Notes: generated by a model not told the origin, from the letters alone. Positions 1-9,282 are shown, numbered from the stretch's first letter. The stretch is 64,000 bases of DNA from Polaribacter sp. L3A8 (GCF_009796785.1 NZ_CP047026.1:1572001-1636000); one strand, 5' to 3'. Made by a program: numbers and translations.

Positions 1-130
1 GTCCGCCAAATTTTTAAATTTGACTTTTAAGATTGATAAGTTAAAAACAAAATCTAAAAATTCGGCTCATTGCCCAACCCAAAATTATTTTAACTTTAAC
101 ACGCTACGTTTCATATACGGAGACGTTGGC
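1..130 (+). repeat. attC-like site A (cut by window edge)
   Basis: Right part of a diverged member of the family, ending ATATACGGAGAC followed by GTTGGC at 125-130. Its body differs from sites B-P, yet the cassette that follows is the same as the one following site I. The left end lies outside the window. Confidence 0.5.
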
Positions 131-153
131 AACAAGTAAAAACTGAAAACAAA

Positions 154-309
154 ATGAAAAAGGAAATTAAGTTTTTTATTCGAAGTTACATTATAATATT
201 ATTTTTGGGAATAATTTCCTGTGAAGATGATTGCGGACCTTTTCCGAATAAATTTAAAATATCTTCTATGAATTCAGAAATATTACAAATTGAAATTTTA
301 AATGAAAAG
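154..309 (+). pseudogene. 5' fragment of lipoprotein gene, second copy of the gene at 9283
   Basis: The first 52 codons (lipoprotein signal, IISC lipobox) are identical to the intact gene at 9283-9915. Identity starts exactly at GTT (125 versus 9254) and ends at 309, where an IS3 element begins. The DNA after the IS is unrelated, so the rest of the gene was lost, not just interrupted. The cassette was therefore present twice in the array. Confidence 0.85.
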
Positions 310-371
310 TATTTTAGCCCCCAATAAGTTCGGAGTGATATTTTAAATTTCAAAACTAATATATTTGAGAT

Positions 372-683
372 ATGAAATACAAGAAATGGACTTTAGAACA
401 GAAGTTAGAAATACTATCTGTTTCCGAAGAAATAGGTATCGTTGAGGCCTGCCGAAAATACAGCGTAAGTACTGGCACTTTCTATAGTTGGAAAAAGAAG
501 TTTGAGCACAAAGGAGAAGCAGGTTTAAAAGTTACCTATGACACTAAAAGTAAAGAACTTAAAGCAGCTGAAGAAGAGAATCGAGTGTTACGAAAATTGC
601 TGAGTGATAGAGAAATCGAGCTTGAAGTGCAACGTGAGCTTTTAAAAAAAAAGTTTGGGACGTCCGATCCAAGAAAGATCTAG
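372..683 (+). CDS. IS3 OrfA, copy 1
   Basis: 103 aa. Residues 5-50 form the helix-turn-helix that binds the IS ends. Residues 58-95 are a heptad-rich coiled coil (leucine-zipper-like) used for multimerisation. The last codons cross the A9 run where ribosomes are expected to slip back one base into the orfB frame. The same protein is found at 17681, 31240 (minus strand) and 32930. Confidence 0.92.
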   Translation: MKYKKWTLEQKLEILSVSEEIGIVEACRKYSVSTGTFYSWKKKFEHKGEAGLKVTYDTKSKELKAAEEENRVLRKLLSDREIELEVQRELLKKKFGTSDPRKI

Positions 684-733
684 TAGACACTATTTATAAC
701 AAACATAAAATCTCTAAGGCTAAGATTATAAAG

Positions 734-1579
734 ATGGTTGGTATTGTATCGAGTAGCTATTATAGAGAACCTAGTGGCGGTAAAAAAGGAAATAAGCCAT
801 CTAAAGAGACTTTCCACAAGACTAAAGGTTTTGTATTACAAGACGCTGTAGTTGTGTCTATAAAAGAGATTTTAAAGCACGAGTTTATAGATTGTGGTTA
901 TCGATTAATGACCAGCTATTTAACTAGAGATGGTTACACTATCAATCATAAAAAGTTGTATAGAATTATGAAGGAAGAAGGCTTGTTGAAACTTGATAAT
1001 AGGATAGATAGAAGTGGTTCTGGACGCAAGTTTGTAAAGTTTAGAAAGGTGCAAACTTCTAGACCTTTAGAATGCCTGGAGATGGATATAAAGATGGTTT
1101 GGATACCAAGTGTAGGAAAGAATGCTTATTTACTATCAGTTATTGACGTTCACACTCGAAGAATAGTAAAAGACTATTTTTCTTTTACTATTAAACAAAA
1201 TCACGTTATAGCGCTACTTTCTGAGTTGTTTGAAAATTATGACTACCCTCAAAACGTGGTCATTAGAAGTGATAATGGAAGCCAGTTTATAGCAAAAAAA
1301 GTACGTGAATATTTAGGTCTCATTGGAGTGCAACAAGAATTTACACACGTAGCAACCCCAGAAGAGAATGCACATATAGAAGCCTATCATGGAATATTGA
1401 AAAAAGAAGTCTTTAATAGGTGGGACTACCAATATTTTGGAGAAATAGAGCAAATACTAAAACGCTTCGTGAAATTTTATAATAATAGAAGACTTCACGG
1501 CTTGTTAGGACGTATAACACCAATGGAAAAATGGAATGCAGATGAACATCTTATTAGAATGAAAAAGTTAACCGCTTAA
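734..1579 (+). CDS. IS3 OrfB transposase, copy 1
   Basis: 281 aa from the first ATG, but the frame is open back to the A9 run and the functional product is the OrfAB fusion. Catalytic DDE residues are visible: D118 (EMDIKMVW), D180 (RSDNGSQF) and E216 (ENAHIEAYHG), with the 35-residue D-E spacing of the IS3/retroviral integrase fold. The 50 bases between orfA and the ATG code in frame for a normal OrfB N-terminus. Confidence 0.92.
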   Translation: MVGIVSSSYYREPSGGKKGNKPSKETFHKTKGFVLQDAVVVSIKEILKHEFIDCGYRLMTSYLTRDGYTINHKKLYRIMKEEGLLKLDNRIDRSGSGRKFVKFRKVQTSRPLECLEMDIKMVWIPSVGKNAYLLSVIDVHTRRIVKDYFSFTIKQNHVIALLSELFENYDYPQNVVIRSDNGSQFIAKKVREYLGLIGVQQEFTHVATPEENAHIEAYHGILKKEVFNRWDYQYFGEIEQILKRFVKFYNNRRLHGLLGRITPMEKWNADEHLIRMKKLTA

Positions 1580-1629
1580 CCAATAATCGAAATTTAAAAG
1601 ATTACTCTTGTTTTATAGGGGTCAAAACA

Positions 1630-1772
1630 CACAAGGAATTGAATTTGAAAATTTAAAAAGAAAAACAAAAAATACAAACAATTATAAATACAATGAAAGT
1701 AATTGGTTAGAAGATGCCGCAGGAACAGATAATCCAGAAGTTATGAATGATGTATATTGGAACTTAGATTAA
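1630..1772 (+). pseudogene. 3' fragment of an unidentified cassette gene
   Basis: Open frame entered directly from the IS3 right end, coding about 47 residues (TQGIEFENLKRK... to ...VMNDVYWNLD) and ending at TAA. The start was lost with the IS3-linked rearrangement. It is not related to the fragment left of the IS. Family not recognised. Confidence 0.6.
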
Positions 1773-1818
1773 AATAAACAACGAACAACAACGTTCTCAA
1801 TAATTAGAAACAAAACAT

Positions 1819-2481
1819 ATGAATAAATTATTTTTTTACTTATTTCTTCTATTAAGTCTATCATCCTATGGGCAAAATAACGAATCTGTGTATTATGATT
1901 CTAATTGGAATTTATGCCAAAAAAATGAAGCAAAATATTATAGAATATATAATTCTTATGATAAATATTCTAACACTTGGGAAATTAAAACCTATTATAT
2001 AAACGGAACTATCCAATGGGTTGGAAGAGTCAAAAATAATGACCCCAAAGCTACCAAATGTAGCTCTGCTAAATGTCACGGAATTGCAACTTGGTTTAAT
2101 GAAAATGGCTACAAATCATCTGAACGAACTTATATGAATGGTATATTAAATGGAACTGCTTTAATATACAATAACAAAGGAGTAATTACTCTAAGCTTGA
2201 ATTTTGTAAATGGAAAAATATTAAAAAAGCCTACTTCAAAATCAATATACATTAAAAATAACTCAACAAATAATAGGAGTAAATATTATGGTTATTCTGT
2301 TTCTGGATATGGTAATAATAATTCAGTATATGGAGATATTTCAGTAAACAAAAATGGCGGAAGTGGAACCATTTATGATGAAAATGATAATGAAATATCT
2401 ATTGACTTAGAATGGACTGGCAAAGGTACTTTAGAAGGTTATGACGAAGATGGAAATTACTACGAATTGGAAGTAGAATAA
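1819..2481 (+). CDS. Secreted MORN/YwqK-like repeat protein
   Basis: 220 aa with an N-terminal signal peptide (residues 1-19, ending SSYGQ). The middle (about 85-150) has repeats of the type GxATWFNENGYKSSERTYMNGxLNGTALIYNNKG, characteristic of MORN_2/YwqK-type repeats. The C-terminus is rich in Gly, Asn and Asp (Tyr-Gly-Asn stretches), as in secreted or surface proteins. It is the last gene before site B, whose first base lies 8 bp after the stop. The label antitoxin often attached to YwqK-like proteins is not supported by anything here. Function unknown. Confidence 0.6.
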   Translation: MNKLFFYLFLLLSLSSYGQNNESVYYDSNWNLCQKNEAKYYRIYNSYDKYSNTWEIKTYYINGTIQWVGRVKNNDPKATKCSSAKCHGIATWFNENGYKSSERTYMNGILNGTALIYNNKGVITLSLNFVNGKILKKPTSKSIYIKNNSTNNRSKYYGYSVSGYGNNNSVYGDISVNKNGGSGTIYDENDNEISIDLEWTGKGTLEGYDEDGNYYELEVE

Positions 2482-2489
2482 TAACTACT

Positions 2490-2620
2490 GCCAACACCGT
2501 GTATAATTAATTGCTAGTTTTAGCTCACTTGGGAAATTCCTCCGGAATTTCGCCGTTCGTGTTTTATTTACTAAATTACTTGCTTAAAACACGCAACTAA
2601 TCATACACAACAACGTTGCC
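2490..2620 (+). repeat. attC-like site B
   Basis: GCCAAC...GTTGCC, 131 bp. Apical hairpin GGAAATTCCTCCGGAATTTC. Own ends do not pair (GCC against GCC). The right end GTTGCCAT pairs with ATGGCAAC of site C. Confidence 0.8.
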
Positions 2621-2650
2621 ATTCATTAAAAACCGAACATAAAACCAACA

Positions 2651-4710
2651 ATGGATTTTTACAGAAAAACTACTTTAGGACTTTTTGATAGTTCTCAAAA
2701 ATCATTTATAATTCCAGTTTACCAAAGAGCATATTCGTGGGAAAAAGAACAATGGGAAACTTTTCTAAACGATTTAACCGAACAAATAGAAGGTCAAAAT
2801 AATTATTTTTTTGGAAACATACTTTTAGAAACTTTAAAGAAAGATACTAAATACGAAATCATTGACGGACAACAAAGAATTACAACATTAACAATTTTCA
2901 TTCGTGCTATTCTAAACGTTTTAGCAAACAGAAAAAATGACATTTTATTTGAGGAATTTGACTTTCAAACAAAAGAAAGTATTTACTTGAAAAATGGTGG
3001 GAATATTAAACTTCGTCCTGTAGAATATGATAGAGCCTGTTTTGATGCTGTAATTATAGATAACAAAAACAATTTTGAATCCAATACACTTTCACAAGAC
3101 AGAATAAAAAAATCAAAAAAATTCTTTGAAAATGAACTTAATAAATTTTCAACAGAAAAAGTACTTCGTGTTTTAGAAAAAATCGAAACTACAGATTTAA
3201 CTGTAATTGAACTTGAGGGAAAAAAAGATTCAGCGTTAATGTTTGAACTTGAAAATAATAGAGGAAAAGATTTGACCAATATGGAGAAAATCAAATCCTA
3301 TTTTATGTATCAAATGTACGTTTACAGCGAACCAGAAGTTGTCGAATCAAATATCGAAAATGTTTCAAATATCTTCAAACTAATATATCTAATCATAAAT
3401 GACTTCAAAAAACTTAATGAAGATAGTGTTTTAATATATCACAATAATGCATACATAAAAGGTTATAATTATAGAACATTAGAGGATGTAAAAGAGGTCT
3501 TTAAAAAATCAAATGACAAAATAGATTGGATTAAAGGTTATATAACTGAACTTCATACTTCATTTTCAAATATGAAAAAATTTGAAAATTCAAAAATCAT
3601 TATGCTTTAAAATTAGCAGAATTAAATGCACCTGCATTCGTTTATCCTTTCATTATTAAAGGCTACAAATTTTTTGGAGATGATGAACAAAAACTAAATA
3701 CGTTATTTAATTTACTTGAAATATTAACATTTAGAGCCAAATTAATAAACAGTAGAGCAAATATTCAAGAACGCTTAAATTCAATATTACTAAACTTCAA
3801 AGGAAATCTAACTAATTTGGTTTTAGACATAAAGAATAAACTTAATGAAACTTGGTATTGGGGAGATAACAATGTGAAAAGTTACCTAAATGGAGCAATG
3901 TATGGAAATAAGGTATTGAATTATCTGCTATGGCAATATGAAAATTCAATACAAAATAAGGGTTATAGTATTAAAAATTTCTCAATAGAAAATGAGCAAA
4001 TCGAACATATTTCACCACAGACACCAACAAATGGAGAACCTTTAGAAACTGGATATGACGTTGATGAACAGAATGAATATTCAGAAGATTTCTTAACGAA
4101 TACAATAAATAGTTTGGGAAATTTAATGCTTATTTCTGGTTCACATAATGCGTCTATTGGAAATAAACCTTTTTCTCATAAAGTTAAATCTTATAACCAA
4201 AACCCACTTTTAAATCAACAAGCAGAAATAAAAGATTACGCAACAATTGAAAATGAAAATTCTTTTTGGAAATCAGATTCAATTATAAAAAGGCATAATT
4301 ATATTGTCGGATTTGCAACAAAAATTTGGAATTTTGATAATATAAATTTGTACCATTTAAAAGACGATTTAGAAGAAATTGAGGAGTTGGAAATTCAAAA
4401 CACTTCTGAATTAGAAACTAAACTTATAGAACCAAATAACTTAAAACCAAAAAGAAACGGAAAGTTATCAATAGAATTGAATCCTAATTTAGAATCTGAA
4501 TTTAAACAACTTTTACTCGAAAAAAAGCAAGCGTATATTACAACATTTTATGAAAATGGAACATCCAAACAACGTATTTGGAAAGCGAACAGTTTTAAAG
4601 AAAGTTCAGGAGTAATGGGAAATTTACGTTCAAGACCCGAATTTAGAAGCGGAAAATGGGAGGAAAATGGAATTGAAAAAGTTTACGTATCAATAGAAAA
4701 AACCGAATAA
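2651..4710 (+). pseudogene. GmrSD-like DUF262/DUF1524 restriction protein, frameshifted
   Basis: Two overlapping frames reconstruct one protein of about 686 aa. The N-terminal part (2651 to about 3595) is a DUF262 domain with the IPVYQRAYSW motif (21-30) and DGQQR (72-76), as in the GmrS nucleotide-dependent half of modification-dependent (type IV) restriction enzymes. The second frame is open from about 3586 to 4710. It carries a DUF1524-type nuclease segment (IEHISPQTP; NSLGNLMLISGSHNASIGNKPF) and a C-terminal lysine-rich extension. The break is within TCAAAAATCAT (3589-3600); one additional A restores a continuous frame. Either the gene is dead or a homopolymer base is missing from the assembly. 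It fills the whole B-C cassette and would be an anti-phage cargo gene. Confidence 0.75.
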
Positions 4711-4724
4711 AAAAATAACGAAAT

Positions 4725-4855
4725 GGCAACACCGTGTATAATTAATTGCTTGGTTTTAGCCGATTTACGAAAGTTCTCGCGGACTTTTTATTTGTGTTTT
4801 ATTTACTAACTTTAGTGCTTAAAACACGCAACTAATCATACACAAACACGTTAGC
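4725..4855 (+). repeat. attC-like site C
   Basis: GGCAAC...GTTAGC, 131 bp, apical hairpin with ACGAAAGTTCTCGCGGACTT. Own ends do not pair. The right end GTTAGCAAA pairs with TTTGCTAAC of site D. Confidence 0.8.
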
Positions 4856-5367
4856 AAAAACTTGGGAATGGCGCCGAACAAAAGTCTTTATTAAAAGCTA
4901 ACTTTTCGCTTTTTAGTTTGTTAATCCAGGTTCTGAAAAAGTAAAAATTGAAAAAAGTGGAATACTCTCTCGGTGGTCAAAATTTCTAAAATTGGAAAGT
5001 TTTAGAGTTTTAATAAAATGAATTTAATCAAACGCTGAAAAACCAAATTATGGAATTTAGTAAAATGTTGGAATTCTTACTCGAACACTAAATTTAGCAA
5101 GTTTGAGAAATTGTAAAATATAAGGAAAAATAGAATTTCGGAACTTTCACTCAATCCCTAAATTTTGAGAAAACTGAAAAATATGGAACACTCTCCTACT
5201 CGTGAAAATTTATAGAATATTAAAAGTTTCAGAAAGTGTGAAAAAGTGAAAATTTACTCAAACTCAAAAAAACATAAATTGTGGGAATTTTTAATCCAAA
5301 GCGGAATTGTTGAAATAAAAAAAGAAAAAATGTAAAAGAACGAACGAAGAACAAAAAACACGCATTT
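4856..5367 (+). other. Non-coding cassette C-D
   Basis: 512 bp with no convincing open frame on either strand, bounded by matched cassette ends. It contains degenerate reiterations of a motif of the form GGAAnTnTnACTCnAAnnCTAAATTT (for example around 4961, 5071, 5141, 5183 and 5249). A similar motif recurs in cassette E-F and in the tail of J-K. Function unknown: a structured RNA, a spacer or a decayed gene are all possible. Confidence 0.55.
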
Positions 5368-5500
5368 GCTAACACCGTTTATAAAAAATTGCTAAATTAG
5401 TGCCTTACAAAAGTTAGTCGCATTTCTGTAAACTTCTATTTTCCTACGGAAAATAGCCGTTCACTTTAAACGCAACTTTCCCATAAACAACAACGTTGCC
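5368..5500 (+). repeat. attC-like site D (subtype 2)
   Basis: GCTAAC...GTTGCC, 133 bp. Belongs to a second sequence subtype (sites D, F, G, H) with apex TATTTTCCTACGGAAAATA and right arm AAACGCAACTTTCC. The right end GTTGCCACAC pairs with GTGTGGCAAC of site E. Confidence 0.8.
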
Positions 5501-5506
5501 ACACAT

Positions 5507-6169
5507 TTGAAAAAATCAATCTACATATTGCTATTAGGTTTCATTTTGAGCTCTTGCCAAAGTGAAAAAAAATTGAACGGAACTTGGATTTCGGCTTATG
5601 AGCACGATGAAAACGACACTCTGAATTATGATTTATCAGGTGTGCCTTTTAATGAAATATTAGAATTTAATGATGGGAAATTGAATATCCGAGAATTCAA
5701 ATATAACAATCACGAAAATATACGTTCATTTGAATTTAAGTTAAAAGGAAACAAGTTAGTTCTTAACGGAAATCAACCTGATTTCTCTGATATAATTGAA
5801 CCAATAACTAAAGACAGTTTTCAATTGAGTGGTTTAAGTTATGGAAACTCTAAACGGATTTACAAAAAGCTAAACGACAGTTTAAAAAGCAGAACAAACG
5901 AATTTAATCTTACTGGAAATAAATATATACGGAATTTCAAAAAATGGACTGATACCATTCATTTTGTAAATGAGTCTGTTTAGACAAGTAGTAGTTGGAC
6001 AATGGAAAAATCTGATTTAAAATGGGAAAGAGTAAATTATAACGGATTTGACATATTATTTACTGATATTTATATTCCATTCATTCTAAAAAAGAAAATC
6101 GGAAATAAAATTTATGTCACAACATTTGACAAACAAAAAGAAGACTATATTTTAGAACAAATTGAGTAA
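5507..6169 (+). pseudogene. Lipoprotein gene with an in-frame TAG
   Basis: Starts at TTG (5507), giving KKSIYILLLGFILSSC, a clear lipoprotein signal with lipobox at C17; no ATG offers the signal peptide. The first part runs 158 codons to TAG at 5981-5983. The same frame continues open through a further 61 codons (TSSSWTMEKSDLKWERVN...EDYILEQIE) to TAA at 6167. The two parts fill the D-E cassette, so a single gene of about 220 codons with one nonsense mutation is the simplest reading. A separate small ORF starting at ATG 6002 is the alternative. No family recognised. Confidence 0.6.
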
Positions 6170-6180
6170 AAAAAACGTGT

Positions 6181-6312
6181 GGCAACACCGTGTATCATTA
6201 ATTGCTAGGTTCACGTCTACTTGGAAAATTCCTGCGGAATTTTCTCTGGTTCGTTTTTGTTTACTAAATTAGATCCTTACACACGCAACTAATCATACAC
6301 GAACACGTTGCC
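6181..6312 (+). repeat. attC-like site E
   Basis: GGCAAC...GTTGCC, 132 bp, apex GGAAAATTCCTGCGGAATTT. Right end GTTGCC pairs with GGCAAC of site F. It is also one of three sites whose own ends happen to pair. Confidence 0.8.
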
Positions 6313-6770
6313 AAAAATTGCCCAAAACCAAGAAAAACGTTGAAAAAAAACAATAAAACTTCGGAATTTCAAAAAGTTAGACACTGTCTCAATATTGAAA
6401 AATTCTAAGAAATTTAGTTTATTATAAAGATTACAATAGTTTGAAAATATTTAGATTCTTAAAATAAAGTTTGTGGAATATTCTATCAAACTCAAAATTT
6501 GAAAAAGGCGGAGAAATCTCATTTTTTTTTTAAAATAAAAGAAACCACTCAAACGTTGAATTTCCAATTATTGCGGAATGAAAATCTTTGTGGAATTTTC
6601 ACTCAAACGAAAATTTAAAAATATGGAAAAATCTCGTAAATCAAAACGTGAAAAAACACTCAAATGTTGAATTCCAAATATTGCGGAATTAAAAATATTG
6701 GCGGAATTATCACTCCAACGCTAAATCTCGAAAATAATTACCAAACTCGGAAAAACAAAAAACAACTTTA
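6313..6770 (+). other. Non-coding cassette E-F
   Basis: 458 bp with no open frame of note. Two direct copies of a segment of about 71 bp lie at 6546-6616 and 6657-6728 (starting CACTCAAACGTTGAATTTCC and CACTCAAATGTTGAATTCC). Each has the order CACTCAAAyGTTGAATT, ATTGCGGAAT, GGAATTnTCACTCnAACG. The period is about 111 bp. The motif relates this cassette to C-D. Confidence 0.55.
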
Positions 6771-6903
6771 GGCAACACCGTGTAAAAAAAATTACTTATT
6801 TTTAGCTTTATCAAAGTTAGTTACATTTTTGTAAACTCCTATTTTCCTACGGAAAATAGCCGTTCACTTTAAACGTAACTTTCCTTAACACAAACACGTT
6901 AGC
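6771..6903 (+). repeat. attC-like site F (subtype 2)
   Basis: GGCAAC...GTTAGC, 133 bp. The right end GTTAGCAAAA pairs with TTTTGCTAAC of site G, not with its own GGCAAC. Confidence 0.8.
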
Positions 6904-6942
6904 AAAAATTAGTAAGAAGAAATAAATTCAGGAAAAAAATAG

Positions 6943-7524
6943 ATGTTTGATTTTTTTATAAAGTTAATAAAGTGGATTAATAGAAACAAAACTAGTGCTT
7001 ACATTTTATTTTTAATTTTACCTGCAATATCTTTCTATCTGAATATTTACAAAAATTATTCTTGGGACTTAATTACTATTCTTTTAATTATAATATTTAT
7101 TTTAAGGGTAATCGTAGGAATTATAATTTCGATTAATTTATTATCATCAAAAAAACAATCTGAATCAAGAAGACAACAAAAAAGGAAAAAAAAGGAGACA
7201 AAAAAATTAATTACAATTTTAGTTTTTAAAATTATACTCGGAATTTTTATAACTATATCTCCTCTATTCTGGTCGAATAATTTTGCACAAAATTATATTA
7301 ACGAAAAACTTGAAAATGAAACGAAAATTAAAACAGCAAAAATTTATGAATTAATATACCCTCAGAATGGACATTTATCAGGTGCAATGGGTTATGAATA
7401 TGAATTCTATATAAAAAACAGGAAATACAAAGGAAGACATCTTGGAGAGAAAAGGAAAATTGGAGGAATTATTACAATCAAATATTATAAAGAAAACCCT
7501 TGGATAAATAAAAAGAATGAATAA
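6943..7524 (+). CDS. Membrane protein of unknown function
   Basis: 193 aa. Hydrophobic segments at about 17-33, 40-66 and 90-110 suggest three membrane spans, with a very basic loop (SKKQSESRRQQKRKKKETKK) near 70-88. A soluble C-terminus of about 70 residues follows (KTAKIYELIYPQNGHLSGAMGYEYEFYIKNRKYKGR). This tail, with its beta-rich YEYEFYIKNRKYKG segment, resembles DUF3592-like extracytoplasmic domains, but I would not assign the family. Single gene of the F-G cassette, 8 bp from site G. Confidence 0.6.
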   Translation: MFDFFIKLIKWINRNKTSAYILFLILPAISFYLNIYKNYSWDLITILLIIIFILRVIVGIIISINLLSSKKQSESRRQQKRKKKETKKLITILVFKIILGIFITISPLFWSNNFAQNYINEKLENETKIKTAKIYELIYPQNGHLSGAMGYEYEFYIKNRKYKGRHLGEKRKIGGIITIKYYKENPWINKKNE

Positions 7525-7531
7525 AACTTTT

Positions 7532-7664
7532 GCTAACACCGTGTATAAAAAATTGCTTATTTTTAGCTTAATTAAAATTAGTCGCATTTTTATAAACTTC
7601 TATTTTCCTGCGGAAAATAGCCGTTCATTTTAAACGCAACTTTCCATAACACAACAACGTTAGC
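7532..7664 (+). repeat. attC-like site G (subtype 2)
   Basis: GCTAAC...GTTAGC, 133 bp, apex TATTTTCCTGCGGAAAATA. The right end GTTAGCTTTA pairs over ten bases with TAAAGCTAAC at site H. Confidence 0.8.
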
Positions 7665-7694
7665 TTTAATTATCCAAAAAAATTACGAAAGAGA

Positions 7695-8321
7695 ATGAAA
7701 TTAGCCGAATTTGAACAAAATCTGCGAGAAAAATTAGAGCATTATGAAAAACCAAGACCTTTTGTTTGTGAAGGAAATCCTTTAAATTGTGAAATATTTA
7801 TAGTCGGAATAAACTCTGCAACTGAAATGAAAAAAGACTTTTGGGATTTTTGGTCGGGAGAGAAAGGTTTTGATAAGACTGAATGGTTTAAAAGTTATAT
7901 TCTTGAAAGAAAGTTGAAACCATTAAAACCTAATAAAAAGAGAAGGAATAAATTGAGTAGTACAAGACAAAGAATTGAATGGATTATAGAATCAGCAAAT
8001 CCAATCAAAACTTTAGAAACGAATTTATTTGTAAAAGCGACACCAACAGCTGGCGAATTGACAAAAAAAGACAGAGAAAGTTCAGTATTTGAATTTTTAC
8101 TAAAAACCATAAAACCGAAAATAATTTTCATTCACGGAAATGAAGTAATTGAATATTTTCAAAAGCTTTATGGAATAAAAATCGAAAAAAATATAATCGA
8201 AAATTTTGAGATTTTAGGAACAAAAACGAATTTATTGGCAATGAATCATTTATCAAGAGGTTGGTCGAAACAAAAATCTATAGAATTAGGAGAACAATTA
8301 AAATCCGAAATAAATAACTAA
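7695..8321 (+). CDS. Uracil-DNA-glycosylase-fold-like protein
   Basis: 208 aa, cytoplasmic. The order of short motifs recalls the UDG superfamily: an N-terminal strand IFIVGINSAT (about 36-45), a central NLFVKATPTA (about 112-121), KPKIIFIHGNEVIEYF (about 142-157), and NLLAMNHLSRGWS near the C-terminus in the place of the UDG HPS-type motif. If correct it would bind or repair damaged or modified bases. Residues of the catalytic GQDPY-type motif are not obvious, so activity is doubtful. Sole gene of cassette G-H; its stop is 1 bp before site H. Confidence 0.4.
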   Translation: MKLAEFEQNLREKLEHYEKPRPFVCEGNPLNCEIFIVGINSATEMKKDFWDFWSGEKGFDKTEWFKSYILERKLKPLKPNKKRRNKLSSTRQRIEWIIESANPIKTLETNLFVKATPTAGELTKKDRESSVFEFLLKTIKPKIIFIHGNEVIEYFQKLYGIKIEKNIIENFEILGTKTNLLAMNHLSRGWSKQKSIELGEQLKSEINN

Positions 8322-8322
8322 A

Positions 8323-8455
8323 GCTAACACCGTGTAAAAAAAATTGCTTAATTTTAGCTTAATCAAAGTTAGTCGCATTTTTGTAAACTCCTATTTTCCT
8401 GCGGAAAATAGCCGTTCACTTTAAACGCAACTTTCCTTAACACAATAACGTTGGC
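8323..8455 (+). repeat. attC-like site H (subtype 2)
   Basis: GCTAAC...GTTGGC, 133 bp. The right end GTTGGCAGCA pairs with TGCTGCCAAC of site I. Own ends do not pair. Confidence 0.8.
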
Positions 8456-8461
8456 AGCAAT

Positions 8462-9148
8462 ATGAAAAAAAAATCGAAAATGGAATTTAATAAAGAAAAA
8501 TACAAAATCTATACTTGGAAAAACTGGATGGTTTTACATTGGATTTTAAATCCAGGTTTAGCTATTAACGAATTAATTTTAGGTCAAAGAATTCCGAAAA
8601 TTAGTTTGGAAGACAAAACATCAAATAAACCAAGAGTTGAAAGAACTTTTGTTCCTTGTCCTCATTGCGAAAAATTACACGATGGGAGAACTTGGGCTAC
8701 TCAAAACGGAACTGCATTTAAAAACTGGTTTGGACTTTACTGTTCAAATTGCGGAAAAATAATTCCTTGTATTATGAATGGATTTAGTTTTATAATTCTT
8801 GCATTAACTTTTCCTATTTGGGGTTGGTTTAGAAAAATACTAAAAGAAAATTGGCTAAAAAAACAGCCTGAAAGATATGAGAATATAAATATTGAATTAA
8901 CACCAAATCCTTTCGACAAAAAAAGTTGGATAAAAACAGGATTAAGTTGGGGAGCTTTTATGTTTCTAACGATGTCTATTGGTTTTCCATATTTTGACGG
9001 ACAAGAAATAACCTTGAAAACCTTATTATTGGGAATTATAATTTGGACTATTGGCGGACTTGGATTTGGATACACTATGAAAATATTTATGAATAAAACA
9101 ATGAACAAGAAAGGAAAAAATACTGCTGCCAACACCGTACAAAATTAA
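8462..9148 (+). CDS. Zinc-ribbon membrane protein, unknown function
   Basis: 228 aa; ATG lies 6 bp after site H, so the leader is only about a dozen bases of cassette DNA. CPHC and CSNC pairs (about residues 61-64 and 93-96) form a zinc ribbon. Three hydrophobic stretches follow (about 104-122, 163-180 and 188-208). The reading frame runs 21 bp into site I, so the last residues (AANTVQN) are encoded by the recombination site. A new downstream cassette would leave them unchanged because the R'' end belongs to this cassette. Family not recognised. Confidence 0.65.
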   Translation: MKKKSKMEFNKEKYKIYTWKNWMVLHWILNPGLAINELILGQRIPKISLEDKTSNKPRVERTFVPCPHCEKLHDGRTWATQNGTAFKNWFGLYCSNCGKIIPCIMNGFSFIILALTFPIWGWFRKILKENWLKKQPERYENINIELTPNPFDKKSWIKTGLSWGAFMFLTMSIGFPYFDGQEITLKTLLLGIIIWTIGGLGFGYTMKIFMNKTMNKKGKNTAANTVQN

Positions 9149-9259
9149 TTGCTTGTTTTTTGCTTACTTACGAAAATCCTCTCGGATTTTCTTTGTCAGT
9201 AATTATTTACTAAATTTAGTGCTTAAAACACGCAACTAACCTTGTACAAACCCGTTGGC
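9128..9259 (+). repeat. attC-like site I
   Basis: GCCAAC...GTTGGC, 132 bp, apex ACGAAAATCCTCTCGGATTT. The right end GTTGGCAAC pairs with GTTGCCAAC of site J. It overlaps the 3' end of the preceding gene. Confidence 0.8.
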
Positions 9260-9282
9260 AACAAGTAAAAACTGAAAACAAA

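Larger units (their letters stand above)
310..1629 (+). mobile_element. IS3-family element, copy 1 (1320 bp, intact)
   Basis: Left end TATTTTAGCCCCCAATAAG and right end (read inward) TGTTTTGACCCCTATAAAA form the terminal inverted repeats. Contains orfA and orfB joined by a -1 frameshift at an A9 run (644-652). There is no target duplication (left flank AAAAG, right flank CACAA), and the flanks belong to different genes. The junction therefore arose by recombination or deletion between IS copies, not by simple insertion. Confidence 0.93.

Noticed and set aside
1773..1818. AACAACAACGTTCTC as another attC-like site
   Set aside because: Only a few bases resemble a right end; there is no left arm, no apex hairpin and no matching partner.
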